This document shows, piece by piece, positions 1 through 13,479 of a DNA stretch of 64,000 nt; the first letter of the stretch is position 1, and the number at the start of each line of letters is the position of its first letter. Location of the stretch: NCBI GenBank assembly GCA_963969395.1, contig OZ017795.1, forward strand, positions 31,105,063 through 31,169,062. The letters run 5' to 3'. Source of the stretch: Pseudoscleropodium purum (taxonomy: Eukaryota; Streptophyta; Bryopsida; Hypnales; Brachytheciaceae). The notes under the pieces are model-generated. The model was not told the origin of the DNA and made no database searches. It worked only from the letters and a program-made list of their open reading frames with translations. The position numbers and the translations under genes are program-made.

Positions 1-2630
1 TTCTTCAATTGAGTGGGATAAACTATACATTGGATTATTATTCAATATGTTGGCAAAAAGGGTTACTATCATTCCATCAAACTCCATCCTAGTTTCACCG
101 ACTTCTATTTATCCCTAAGCACCCAACCCGTGTTTGCTAAAATTCAAACCCTTCTCAATTTTTCTAATCAAACTATAACCTAAAAAGATATCTATATAAA
201 TTGACCGTATTGATTGGTAGTTGAGACATGCTTAGAGCTATAGGGAAAGGGACACATCCTTTGACCATACCATTGAAAAGATCATAATAGGCAGAGATGG
301 AAATCTTTCAATTTTGAGAGGACATATTTGAGGTACTAGGGCATTCAAGGGTTAAAATAGAAAAGCCTATAACCACACTAATTTGCAATTTGAACATTTT
401 GGAGCCAATTCCAAGAGGGGCACATATTTATCAATTTGTTTCGCAAATCAAATCCATGTAGAATTGCAATTTTCCGATCAAAATTGTAATTTCTATGATT
501 TTTTAAAGTAATCAACTTGAAAATATAGAACCGCCCATAGACTAAAGTCATAAACACCCTTTCAACAACCTATAACTGGCCTTCTATATATCTATTAGCA
601 CTTTAAAATCTACCAATTAAGGTTTGACACATTACCCCATATTGACATTAATGCCAGAATCTTGTCAAATTTTTGTCAAAATCTTAAATGGTTTAGGATC
701 TTTTCTAGACAAATTTAGATGGGCAAGTGAACACAATTAGGGCCACACAATAGGCCATAGAATTGGGAAACAGATGGTGAAAGGGTGATCCACTATATAG
801 GTGATAAACCAAGGATAAAGTTACTAGTCAATCTAATGTCATAAAAGGCACAAAGAATTATTATTCAATATCCCATCAAACTCCATCTTAGTCTTGACAG
901 TCTTTGTTGTGAGTGATGGGATGGAAGTCTAGAGACCCATTTTACTAATGAGGTGCCCAAAATAGTGATGGTCTTTATGCTTTGACCAAAAGATCATAGC
1001 ATTTGGAGGGAATGAGGGTTTTTTATGCTACATAGTGTATAATATTACCTACATGTGCACCAAATGAATTCTACAAAAAAATTCTATAAATATTGCCTCT
1101 ATAAATTTTTTGTAAGGAATTGGAATTCTACCAAACTAGCAATGACTCATGATTTTTTTTAAAAGCTCTAGCTTCAGAAATGGCCTCACAAATGGTGCCA
1201 CAACTTGACAAGCATATATCTAACTTCATTATCTTTTCCAATTTGATATTGCACAACAATACGACATAGGGATGGAGTTTTAAATCAGGAAAGAAGAGTT
1301 GCCACCTCCAACAAAAAAATCTTTTCTATATACTTTGATTGTTATAATATCAAAATTATAGTTCATTACACTTTAAAATTTAGAAGATATTGTACAAGCA
1401 AAAGAAGAAGAAAAGAAGAAATATTAGTTAAATTGTTGAAAAAAATAAATGAATTTTGCTTTTCCATCTGATTTATAGGAAGAGCTGTTTTCAAATCATT
1501 TCAACCTCTAAACATAATGTGATTTTAGCATTTAAGATCTGTTCTTTTATTTGAGTTAAAGCAATCAAAGTTTTTTATTTTTATTTTTGTTTAGTAGAAT
1601 AGTTTCCATAAGAATTGTAGGCATAGATTGTAGGATGTTTGTAGTTAAACTTTAGCCTAATGAAGGTCTCACATTTTTTATTATCTAAACCTTTTTATAT
1701 ACTTATACTAAAATTATACTGTTTTTTCTTATTATTTATATTTGATATTTGATATTTAATATTCAATGTAATTTTTTAGATATAGAATTAAAATATATAG
1801 AATTAAAATTTTTGAGATAAATGTTTTCTCTTATTATGAGATTTTAAGCCTTGAAATTATAAAATGGTAAAAATACATTTAAAAATTATTTCCAATTTTG
1901 CATTGATGATATTATTAATCTATTTTGTAGTAGAAAAATAAACTTCATTTATAGATGAATTATTTTAATTCATGATAAATGATATACATTTATGTAAATC
2001 TAATATTTGTCTTTCCAATTAACATAGTATCTTCATAATTGTCAATCAATTAAATAAAAATTACATGCCTTAATGTTAAAAAACTAAACATATATTTAAT
2101 TATACAAGTCATCTAATAATTTTTTGAGCTTTAATTTCCAGTTTTGATTTGCCGTAGCTATGACAGTTTAGGCCTTGGAAATCGATTCATTAAAGTTTGG
2201 ATGAAATTTAAACAACCATATTTCTTCATCTTATAAATTCAAATATATTTGCAAACTATTGAATGACTTATTGCGATTTTAAGATTAATTAATGAAAACC
2301 ACAAGTATATTAGATGAAACTATTTAGATCTTACTTCCAAATATATTAATCTTTGAAACATCAAATATACAATTCATATTCATTGAAAGATTGAATTATG
2401 ATATGTTATATTTGAATTTTAGCCCCAAACTCCTATTAGGTTGTTTAGTTGGGTAGGAATTTATGAATGAAATCTAATATTTTGAGACATTTTAGACAAC
2501 TTTGTACTTTGTAAATAAGTTTGCACTTTAAACTAATTTTAGGTAGGAATTGATTTAGTTTGATTTTTGAAGTGACCTTTGGGATTTGGGGAGAATGGGA
2601 GTAGCATATGTGGGATCTATTTTGCAACTA
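1..2630. other. AT-rich intergenic DNA, no gene seen
   Basis: No reading frame here looks like protein. Two stretches, about 20-300 and 850-1010, share short similar phrases (for example ccatcaaactccatc at both), so part of it is probably old diverged repeat. Nothing else is recognisable. Confidence 0.6.
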
Positions 2631-2639
2631 TAGGGTGAC

Positions 2640-3320
2640 TATGAAGCCATGACTGAAATTGAAGCCAAAATTGGAATGATGGAATGAAGGAATGAATCAA
2701 TGACCTAACTAGTAAAATGAAGCTAAGATGAAAATGAAGCTAGGACACAAAAGGATAAAATTAAGCAAATATAAATATAAGCAAATGAAGCCAAGACAAA
2801 AAATAATATAATTTTGAATTCACAAGTCTAAAATTGAAGTCATAGTACCCTTTCAATTGAAGAAGTTCAAAAAAAGTAAAGAGAAACCTTGGGGTTTGAT
2901 TCATTTTTTAATTAAATGCATGAAGAATATGGAATTTAAAAAATACTGTAAGGATTGAAAGGTTTTGAGTCACCCAAATTTGTGAGGTTTATGTATTGGC
3001 AAATATAGAGTCCGATGCTAGCTACTATAATAAATTCATGGTTTCCAAGACTTCTATGTCAACTAAAGTTTATAGACTTATAATCCTCACAAAATGAGCC
3101 TATTACTACTTCTCAAGCTTCATTTGCAAGTGCCTAGAAATGTGATTTTTTGTATGTATTTCTTAGAGATGTGATTATATGCCTTCTATTAATTGTAGAA
3201 AACTTGCATTTTTTTTTGTAAAAATTTGAAAATACCTTGAATTTTTTGATACAAAGTGAAACAATTCATATCAAATGCAATTGATGCTCAAAAAATTAAA
3301 AAAATTCTTTTGTAGGTTTA
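2640..3320. repeat. Dispersed AT-rich repeat, copy A
   Basis: This segment shares an ordered series of similar phrases with copies at about 3500-4230 and 13480-14060. They are a stretch rich in 'aatgaagc', then 'ctaaaattgaag', a 'ggggtt(t/c)' stretch, a sentence around 'gtttatagactta' and 'tgattatatgccttcta'. The order is conserved while bases and indels differ, which fits an old non-coding repeat family. No terminal repeats or target duplications were found, so the class is unknown and the ends are approximate. Confidence 0.55.
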
Positions 3321-3499
3321 TAACCTAGTATAGAATATCATGGTGAAATTTTTCATATTATATCACTCTAAAATTTGAATATCAATCCTCTATAGTTATA
3401 AATCTGTAGTTCAAATTGCTATGAAATCTAATGACATCCTTTTGGGTTGGATTAGCCAATTTTTGGAGCAAGCAATGTAGTTTTTGCAACCATTACTCC

Positions 3500-4230
3500 A
3501 TTAGGTATGATTGAAGTGAAACTAAAAAAAAGAGTAGAATGAAGCTAAGATGAAGATAATAGAATTTTGAAGCCACAACAAAAATAATAGAATTTCAAAG
3601 CTACACAACTAAAATTGAAGATTGTAAAAATTGTTTTTTCAATTGATGAAGTTAAATGTTTTTGAGGGAACTAATGGGAATCTATGGGGTTCAATTAATT
3701 TTTGAAATACAAAACTATAAAAATTTGGATTGTAATTTGGATTTGAATAAATATGAAAATTAAAAAGTTTCATTTTGAAACTATAGATTCTAAATCTCAT
3801 TGGGATTTTTTATTGACAAATATACTCATAGTTTGTCAAATTTCAACTCCAACTACTAGTCAACATATACCTCCAAAGTCTAGCATAATGAGTTCATGGT
3901 TGCCAAGATTTCTATGTCAATTGAAGTTTAGAGACTTTTAACCCTCAAAGGCCAAGTCCATAATTAAAAAATTTCAAATTTCATTTTTGCAAGAACCTAC
4001 ATATGTCATGTTTTGAATTTATTTTTGAAGGATGTAATTATATGTTTTCTATTAGTTGTGAAATTTTCACTTTAGGGAGGATTTTTTTGAAATTGCAATG
4101 AATTTTTGAATAAATAGTGAAACAATCATAGCAAATACAATTGATGCTCAAAAAATCTAAAAATCTCTCCATGGGTTTACATTATAGTATTGAACATCAT
4201 TAAGCATTTTTTTATTGTGTCATTCTCAAA
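3500..4230. repeat. Dispersed AT-rich repeat, copy B
   Basis: This copy lies directly after copy A in the same orientation. It matches copy C (about 13480-14060) best around 3720-4075, where both carry 'gacttttaaccctcaa' and a nearby 'cctccaaa..tagcataat' phrase. The close A-B pairing suggests a local duplication, or two insertions of one family. A 62-codon open frame inside it (3753-3941) has no protein character and is treated as chance. Confidence 0.55.
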
Positions 4231-6338
4231 TAGTTTCAATGAAAACATTGATTACCAACACAAATTAAATATTTTTTAGGCTTTAGTGTTTGAAAAAATT
4301 TCTATTGCTATGGTCTCCCAATTTAAAACTAGGGTTTCCAATTAAACCTTTACTTGGACATCACTAGCAATATGGAGAGTAGCGAAATCCTAATTTTTCT
4401 AAATGGAAATCACATATGATTGTACTTAGTAATAAATTTTACAAACTTTTCTAACACCTACAACTTCTTTTTATTCCAAAATAAATCTAATAGTGCATAT
4501 AGAAAAACAATTTGTAGTTTAAAAGTATGAGGCAAGATACTCCTCTATAGTTGTTCAAAAAAAAGAAAAAGAAAATTTTTTCAGGCCCTTGGATAAAATT
4601 CAACATTTGAATTATAAAATCAAAACACCACTTGAAAGGAATGCCTCATTAATCATTATGTACTTCAATCTTCTTTGAATCTAACGTTTATTTTTAAAAT
4701 GATGTGAAATAGCAAGTGTCATAGTTTCCCACCATACAATTATTTTAAAAATAAGCTTTTATTTAGATAGGCTAATTCCCTTATTTTCAATTTAAACTAA
4801 AGTTCTCAACTTCATTGTTGCATCATTCTGGACTATAGATATCAATGTTTATAATCATCGTTGTATTTTTACAAGTCATTTATAAGTATAATGTAGAAAT
4901 TTCATCAACTTTTATAATGTTTAAATGTACAAATAGATGGAAGTCTCGATGGTTATAAGATAATTTAGTCACGAAGCAACCAAATGCAATCTCAGTAGAT
5001 TTTTAAAACATTTTTTTTTCAAAAAATCATTTTGAAATTTTGACTCAAGGGAGAAACCTCTACTTCCTTTATGAAAATAGTTCCCCCCTCCAATCTAATG
5101 CCTTGATTAGAAATTATGTTGCCTAAAAAGACAAAGCAAGGTGGCTAGTTTGTGCTACATCCTCTTTGCTTCTTAAATTAGAGAAGTATATGAAATTGAT
5201 GTGACATAGTGTATATATAATTTTTAGAAAAAAACTTTTTTGCTATGCAAAATCTTAAATTCAAGAAATCAATTTCTTTTGGCCTTGTTGGATAAAGCCT
5301 AGACCGATTTAACACAATAACAATATTTCATCAATTTATATAAATATTATCTCGAGGAGTATTGTATCCAATAGGATGAAGATTATCCATCAAGTATTTT
5401 ACAAATACCACTTTGTAATAAGAAAAAATCACTTGTCAAATTGGATCTTATTAAGTATTCAGAGCAATAAAACAAAGTGAATTTGTATACATGAAGTCTC
5501 AATTGAGAAACCTTTGTTAAGAAATGTAGTAGCATTAATATTAAAGCATGTTTTGAAAATTAATAATTGTTGTTTTTCTAATAATGAAAAGGTTTTTGTA
5601 TACTATATGTAGATTGACATGAATAATAGGTTGCACAACTTTAAACTATCATATCTAGTGGCTAGGTTCAATATTCTCTATCAAATAAAGGAAGATGAAT
5701 AAAAACTAAAAGAGTTCTTTCCATATATATATTTTTAATTCAAAAATAGTAATATAAAAACATCTATTTTTCAAAAATAGCTTTTGCTGATCTTAACCAC
5801 CTTCATAATATCCATCATGAAAAATTTTAAAATTGACACAAATAATTTCTTTTTAAAAGTTTTGTAGGACCTAATTTGGTCAGTTTTGAGCTTTTTGCTT
5901 TCTACTCCTTTTGTTTGAAAATGTATACAAATTTGAGAGAATTTTTTATTTTTTATTTTACAAAATAAAAATATGGAATTTGCTTTAGATTCCAATATGA
6001 TTTTTTTAAGGGGGTAAAAAATCATTATTCAATATTCATTTATTAATAATTTTTCTTCTTCAAAATCCATGTTTTTTGCCTATGAAGTTGATCATCCAAA
6101 ATTTTTATAATCTAAAAATCTAGCAATCAATATTTTCCATAATTAATTCCATGCATATTAATCAAAATAGTTTCTATTTTGAATTATTAAAATTAAAATT
6201 TTCAAACACATCCATGTGCAAAAAAATATCAAAGTAAGACAATTGATTCAAAACCTCCATTGCCAAAAATTTATTAGGGCTTGATGGATTAAGCCTTACA
6301 ATCATGGTGAGGTGTGAAGTTTGGTTGTCATTACAATT
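4231..6338. other. AT-rich intergenic DNA, no gene seen
   Basis: No coding frame, RNA gene or clear repeat boundary was recognised. The 84-codon minus-strand frame at 5771-6025 is lysine- and phenylalanine-rich low-complexity translation of A/T runs and is not treated as a gene. Confidence 0.55.
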
Positions 6339-7386
6339 AACTACACTAAAATTGGTAAATAGTGTTGGGTGATAACTAGTGTTGTTCCTTGTTTTTTTAC
6401 CTTCAACACTATTTTCTAACTTGTGTGTAAATAGTATCGGGGCACTTAACTCCTACTCGCAAACTTTGGTGCTTCCTTGAAAACTTTGGTTTTTGCCTCT
6501 TGCTGTCAAATTCTGGCCCTTCCCTAAGAAACTCTAATTTTGCCTCCCTTCCCTAGAAAAGTCTCTTTTGGCTTACTTCCGTGCCTCACTCTTCTCTTAT
6601 CTAGGGACTGCCTTGAAGAGATTGTGAAGGGAGGTGGAGAGCTCTCCAGTACATCACTCCTTCTCCCCGAGGGAGGGGTATACTTCGTGGCTTCCTGCCT
6701 CAAATTCAATCACTCCCACTTCTATCTTTTTCTTGGGGTATAAGATTGAACATTGGATGACACCATTGGATTTGTCTTCCTCTCCTCTATTTCTTTTGAA
6801 TTTTTTTTTAGTCACCATTTTTTTTTCAACTACATTTTTTTTTATAGCTAACTATGGACTACCTTCCACTTGCTATGATTCCTTCCAATGCCCCTTTATG
6901 CATTCTTCAACAAGTTTCAAACCTTGCCACTTGATGATCTTGTCACTTCTTGGATGATCAAGGACATTGCCGTTCAAGCATTTTCGGAATTTCAATAGGG
7001 TAGTTTAAAAATCCTTTTTTGATATTTTACTATTTTTTCCCTCTAATTTTTGGCCTACAGCTAGGATTATAATATTGTGTTTTTGGTTGTTGCTATATTT
7101 AACAACTTATACATACACTATGAAAAATTTCAGCATTTCAACATTTCATTGTCTATTTTGACATTTCATACAACGTTTATTCTCCACCATTTCAACTTCT
7201 ATATTTTGTTCCCATCTAACACTAAATGCACTCTCATGAAAATGTTGAAATGACCAAATTTTACTATAGAGTTAAAATAGTGTTAGAATGGATAAATAAT
7301 GTTCTAATACTAACCTTGCAAATCAAAATTAGTGTTATTGTTGACAATTAGTATAGTTAACACTATTTACCAATTTTAGTGTAGTT
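6339..7386. mobile_element. 1,048-bp non-autonomous element with 28-bp perfect terminal inverted repeats
   Basis: Positions 6339-6366 and 7359-7386 are exact reverse complements over 28 bases. The outer end reads aactacactaaaattgg. Between them is a GC-richer core (about 6450-6740) with overlapping open frames on both strands but no recognisable transposase. Just inside the ends the sequence starts with a CACTA-like string (cactaaaa), but the flanking 3-bp sequences do not match (cta against tag) and no other target duplication was found. It is probably a DNA-transposon derivative of the CACTA or another TIR superfamily, and the assignment is open. Confidence 0.7.
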
Positions 7387-8755
7387 CCATTTTTTCTTGG
7401 AGTGGTTAAGCTCCCACCTTGCTTCGAATATCACATATCCTTTGAGGATTGATAAAGAACAATGAACTCACTAGAAAAAAGACTCTACTTTTCTTTGTCA
7501 TAACATATAAAAAAATTAGCTTTCCATATCACTAGGCACAATATCTTGATACTTGACGGTATAAAGGAAACGTAATCAAATTTCAACAATTAGATTTCAA
7601 CATTATGTGACTTGAATTTTACTTGATTTCAAAATATGTAACTAATATATATTTTTTAATCAACATGATTTTTTTAAATTATTTTATGATGAGTATGCAA
7701 ATTATCTATAGGGACACTAAAAAACTTTAATATTCAGTACAAAATATTCTTTTCCTTTCTTTTTTGTTTTTAAGATTCATATTCTATTTTGTATTTTTAT
7801 TCGATTTTTTTCAATATATGCTATAAATTTTATTCAATCACTTAATAAATATATATTACAAGTTGTGCCTTAACTTAGAATATTGATGTTAATAATGATA
7901 TTTGAATCTTCACTTACCTTCTTTTCTTTTCAATGTCTTAATGTGATATAAAAAAAGAGATCTTCATAGGGAGTAATAACTCTAACATCTTTGTGAGGAT
8001 GGTATTCATCAACATTTGCACATGCAAAATTACCTTCTATATCTATGTATTAAAGTCTAAAAATATTAGACAAATCTAAAAAATAATTTTAGATACGCTA
8101 ACTTTAACTTCTTAATACTTGAAGGTTTTAGAATTTTTTTTTCAATAACTATGATATGTAACTTCCTTAATATTTTGCAATTTTTATTTTAGTAGTAAAG
8201 ATGTTAAATATGAAATTAAAAAAAATCTATTTGATTTAATTTGAAAAATATTTATAGATTTAGTCAAATATGTAACTTTTCAAATTCACAAAAAGTAAAA
8301 TTTCTAATTTTAGCTCTTGAGTTTTTGTATAATAGGCTAAATCTATGAAGTTAGAACATGGCACAATATAAACACAAAATGCATCTAATAATACAAATAC
8401 ATTACTATATTCATTAGAATTGAAACAATTATAATTGTATTTATTGTTTTTTAAAACATTACAAATTTCTGTGTATGATGAATTTATTATCAAAGGAAAA
8501 GCTTACACAATTGATTTTTTGATTTTTTTATAAAGTCTAAAATACAAATCTATTCAAAATTATTAACATTTTATAAAGATGGAAATGTCCCTATGCATTA
8601 ACAATGTCCATTACCATCTTTTTGACACTTCAAGTTGAATGAAAATTGGCTTTAAAGAGATTGAAAGTTACACATATGTGGCATTCAACCTTAAGGCTTT
8701 TATTGTTTAATTATTATTTCTTTTTTTTACTTTCAACCTTAGGTTCAATAGGAAG
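7387..8755. other. AT-rich intergenic DNA downstream of the Dpy-30 gene
   Basis: No coding frame is supported. The 3' untranslated region of the minus-strand Dpy-30-motif gene must begin here, just below 8756, but no polyadenylation site could be fixed because A/T-rich hexamers are everywhere. Confidence 0.5.
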
Positions 8756-11119
8756 TTAAGATGTAGGGGTAGCTTCAGTATTAGCCTTGGATTTAATATT
8801 GGGATCATGTATAATTGGTGGAGTAATTATCATATCCCTACGTGGATTGTTTTTAAGCAAAAATGCTGCCAACCATTCCGCTGGATCGCTTGGCCTAAGA
8901 CACAATTTTTTGATAATTTTATTATATTAATTTTCTTAAATGAGACATAATGGTACAAAACTTCTTTTAAAAAAAATTTAGAGTTGATTCTTTCATCATC
9001 AAGTTTCATGTTGTCAAGAAAAGTCAAATTTTAAACAAATATTTTATAAACTCAATATTTTTTTAAATAAATGGTATAAGAAGGAAGATGATTATTACCT
9101 TGCTTTTGCCAAGTGTTGTAAACCTTGCAACAACATTGGAACAATGCCAGTTCTCTCCTACATGTAATATCATTTAGTTTGTTGTTTGTTTTGTATGGTA
9201 ATATAATATCCGCCATCAATTTTCGAGTGAAAAAGCATAGCATTATTAAATAATGTATAGATCATTCCTTTAAAAATGCAAAAGGTTTCAAATTTTAAAT
9301 ATTTTCATTATCTAAAATAAATTTTGAAGTTGTCAAGATTTTATAGATTCAACAAACTATTAAAGTGGAAAAAAGACATTGAAATTATACAATCAAGAAA
9401 CAAGTCGAACAAACATTGGTGAAATATACAATAGAATTATTCCAACTTTTTTTCCATATTTTAAATTAATATTAATTAAAATGAAAAAATATATCTATTT
9501 ATTTTGACTCATCTATTGAATAAATTTTTTGGCGTAAATTTTTTTTTAATTTGAATGAAATTATAATTCTTAAAAATGAAAAAAGAGGAATGACCATGCT
9601 ATGCATTCACCCCCACATCTACAATGATAGAGTTGACACTACATGTAAAAATTGATTGTTCCGAATAAAAAATAACTGAAATATAGAATTAATTATATAT
9701 ATGGATGAAATTTAAATATTTCAAATATTTATTTACGATATCATCATTTTTTCTAGTATTAATTTTCAATAGAATATATTCTTTTAATGTGGAGAAAATT
9801 GCAAATAAATCACTACACTTTTCATTTTACAATTGCATATATTAGTTTCACCTTCTTCATCTAAATTATTTCTATCCTATCTTGAATGTGCACAATGTTA
9901 GATACTAACTAAAAAATGATGTTTCCTCATCAACATCTTAACATTTGTATAGAAATAACTCGAAGACAAAATGTAAACAACTTACCAAATAAATTCTCAT
10001 AGGTTCAGCACGTAAAACTACATTTTTCCTCAACTTTAATGCTAATCTTTGTGCTTCTTGCCCCTTAAATATATTCATGTTAATATTGATAAAATTTCCT
10101 TTAAGAAACAACATATAATAAGTGACAATTGATTTGATTTCTTATTTTTAGCATCTTAGAATATCCCATTTGGAAGTATGGTTACAAATATTATAATATA
10201 AAGACATTGAATCCAAGGTATATAATGAAACAATAAGCTAGAATAATCATTCAAAGGTATGAATATGGAAAAGAATTTAAATAGTAATATAGGATTACAT
10301 CCATTCATTTATTTTATATAAATTTAATTTAATTTGTATAAAAAAATTCAAAAAAATTGGTAATATTATTTTTAAATCATAATAATGGATTATTGATTAA
10401 AATAAATCAAGATAGTATGTCAATGCTTTATTCATCCTAGTAAGCATTCATATTATTGTAAGATAATTAAAATGCAATTACAATCTATTTAGAAGGTATA
10501 AAAACAATAGCAATTATATTGTGTAAGACGAAAAATAATAATTTAGAGTAAATTTTGCATACATTTTTGTTATTAAATAATCATTCAATTTGTTGCTTAA
10601 AAAAATAAAATATGGTTTTTCCTTAAAAAAATTTATGAGTCTATTAACATAACAAAAGTGAATTTTATGAATGTAGGATGTAGTGTTCTAAAATTTAAAA
10701 TCTCAACAAAATGTGATAATAACATGATATTTTACATGTCTTTCAACAAATTTTCAAGCTATTTTGAAATTTTCACAAATAAAATTCTCATAAAAACTAC
10801 AATTGAGAAATATCACCATCTATATGAATGTAGAATATTTTAGGTTTGGCATGTACTTCAATAGGGTCATCGAACCACATTTCTTCAAATGTTGGAGGAG
10901 GTTTTTGTTCTTCACCCCCGTTCAGGACTCCATCTCTATTTTCACCTCCTTCAGTAGAAAAAATAACCAATACAATTAACCAATAAATTGTATAAAAGTT
11001 TATCATGAAAGAACAACGCAAAGAAAACTTGAACCTAAATTGTAAAGCCTAAGTTTGAGCTTACCTTCAAGTGAAGTTGTAGGTGTAGTTTCTTTTATAC
11101 TCATTTTTTTAGCAGGCAT
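8756..11119 (-). CDS. Dpy-30 motif protein (DPY30-like), four exons
   Basis: Spliced minus-strand model: 11065-11119, 10857-10948, 9099-9157 and 8756-8894. All three introns are GT-AG with compatible phases (1, 0 and 2), giving 114 residues and a stop. Exon 1 starts MPAKKMSIK. Exon 2 is acidic and proline-containing. Exon 3 ends VPMLLQGLQHLAKA and joins RPSDPAEWLAAFLLKNNP in exon 4. This is the Dpy-30 dimerisation helix pair: in DPY30, a 'VVPxLLQGL..LAKERP.NP.E(F/W)LA.(Y/F)LLKN' pattern. Family knowledge: Dpy-30 domains dimerise and dock amphipathic helices in COMPASS H3K4 methyltransferase complexes. Related domains occur in axonemal proteins such as RSP2, AK7 and NME5. The 'LLKNNP' tail is shared with some of the latter, so either role is possible. 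The exon 2/3 junction (donor gtacat) is the least certain boundary; the frame is otherwise unbroken. Confidence 0.85.
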
Positions 11120-13470
11120 GATTTTCAAAGAAGCTTTTTGAATTTTAAACAATACAACTACAATATAATTTTCTAAATAAAGTCTTAAAATAATTTGAAA
11201 GTAAATAATAAGGTCATTTAAAGTAATGAAGACATTTGATGTAATATTGTTTCAATATATTTATTTAAGAAAAAACTTCATTGACTTTGTCAAATTTAGT
11301 TTGTTATGATTTATGAATCTTTGAAATTCCATGTCTAAATTTGTTTAGGAAATTATTTACTACTACTATAAATGATCTTGTGCAAAATTCACACACTATT
11401 TCTTCAATTCATATATAAATAATGGACACAATGAAATATTGATAAACAATTTTCAATTAAATTAGTTTAATTTTAAGTTTTCAAATCTACACATTGTATT
11501 TCTATTGTTTGCATTGGAATACAAGTGAGTCAACATTTTTCTACATTGCGCAATAATAAATATGTATAAACCTCTCATATTTTTTTGTAATCTATTGTAT
11601 TGTTGAATTTTTTTTTAAATTGCAAGGAAATATTTAGGATTTTAAAATATTTAGTGATATGAAAATTGAAGTCTATATTTATTTAGATTTCAAAAGACAC
11701 ATTGTTCATAATTTGTTTATCCTTAGAACAATCAATTAACTAGTGTAAAAATAAAAGGATAAAATAAAATATAGTCAATTATGAATACTATACAATGAAT
11801 GCAATGCTATTATTTTACCAACTAAATTTCAATTTTAGCCAAAGTCAAAGTATTTGTTAAATAATTAAACTAGGGCTCTATTTTTCTCCACACTACTAGT
11901 GATGTCCATTGAAGATTGAAATTTTGAGACTCCATTTCTAACTAGGTAGACCTTTGCAATGAAAATTTGACTCTTACATGGTGAAAACTAGAAAGAGTGA
12001 TCTTTAAAATTGGTTGTCTTTTTGAAAAGAATAAGCTTAAACAAAGTTGGAAGTAGAAGCTACAATGATAGTGGGGCAAATTGATTACATGTATCAATGG
12101 ATTAGTAACTTTCATTGAAAGCCATCATTGTTAAAGGTTAAATTTTGCTTTCTCAACAAATAATGTAGTGGAAAGAGGCATACCACCTTGGTTTGCATTA
12201 GTTGCCCCCCTTTTGCAAAAAATTAACAATTGTTGATTTTTTTAAAATGCTTACCCTCGAAATTGCCGTTGATTTCTCAAAAAATCACAAACTATTGATC
12301 TTGTTAGATTTAATCAGAGCCGTCTAAATATGAAAGTCTAGATATGGATATAGTATTACATATGAATATGTACTAAATATTGAATATAGATACTAGATAC
12401 AGATATAGTATCAGATATGGATATGGGATGAATTGTCCCATATTGATTGTCAAACAAATTGGTTTTCGAAAATTACAAGACGGAGAGGGGTGCTTGGAAA
12501 TGAAAATTTTAAAATTTTAAAATCCTAAATTTTGAAATCTTAGTGTATTGTGACACAAAGTGTCACACAATGCACTAAAAAGTGGCAATAACTACTAGAC
12601 TAAACAAAAACATTCAAAGAAATGATTGAAAAAGTCATATTGAGACTATTTCCATTTCCATTTCAATGCATGCATTTTAGTAAATTCACTTAAAAGAATT
12701 CACTCATTTTTCTATTTTATTGAATGGATTGATGATAGTTCAAAAACCTTTTATTCATTCTTTTTTTTAATAATTACAATACCTCATAACCCTTAAAGTC
12801 CCGAGTGTCTCCTTAGTGAACAATTGAGGATTCAAGTTGGTTCCTATAATTTCAATTTTTGGCATAATTTTTTGAAAAAAGTAAAAAATGAAAAACAAAT
12901 TAGATTTTTGAGAGAATAATTTCAATTCAAATCAAAGCCTAGGAACAAAATTGTGTTACATGAATCTCAAAATAGTTTAATTTTTGGTAGCAAGAAAATC
13001 CACCAAAATTTAAATTCATTTTTTTATAGATCATAAATTTGTCTATATATGGCACCATTGATTCTTCAATACTACAATTCTTCCATGAGTATAGTGGTAG
13101 CCTTGGTACTCATCTTTCATAGCGTGGTCCTTGTAGTGAATATATAAGGCAATTCCTAAGGTGTCCCTAATTGTTGCAATATTGAACTTTGACTTGTTGT
13201 ACATGGCTTCAAATTTAGAGCATATTTAGTTGCCATTTGGCATAGTCAAGACTAGAGACAAGAAGCAATTTGGGAGAAGGTTTGGTATAGACAAGGTTTT
13301 ATGGCTTCAAAATGATAGATGCTCTCATGTGTGATTAATTAATGATTACCTACATGCTAATTTGAGTGACAATTGACCTCTAGATTTGATATAACTAATT
13401 TCTGAATGACCTTTAGAATTTTAGTATTTGACATATATAGGATACACTTTGCAACATTAGAAGGCCTATT
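11120..13470. other. AT-rich intergenic DNA upstream of the Dpy-30 gene
   Basis: This should hold the promoter and 5' UTR of the minus-strand Dpy-30-motif gene, but no specific promoter element can be singled out in such A/T-rich sequence. No coding frame is supported. A short run of 'agatat(g/a)gatat' steps at about 12337-12425 is a degenerate simple repeat. Confidence 0.45.
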
Positions 13471-13479
13471 GAGTCACTA

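Noticed and set aside
6524..6957. Overlapping open frames in the core of the 28-bp-TIR element
   Set aside because: Three frames on two strands overlap with no recognisable transposase motif, so no coding call is made.
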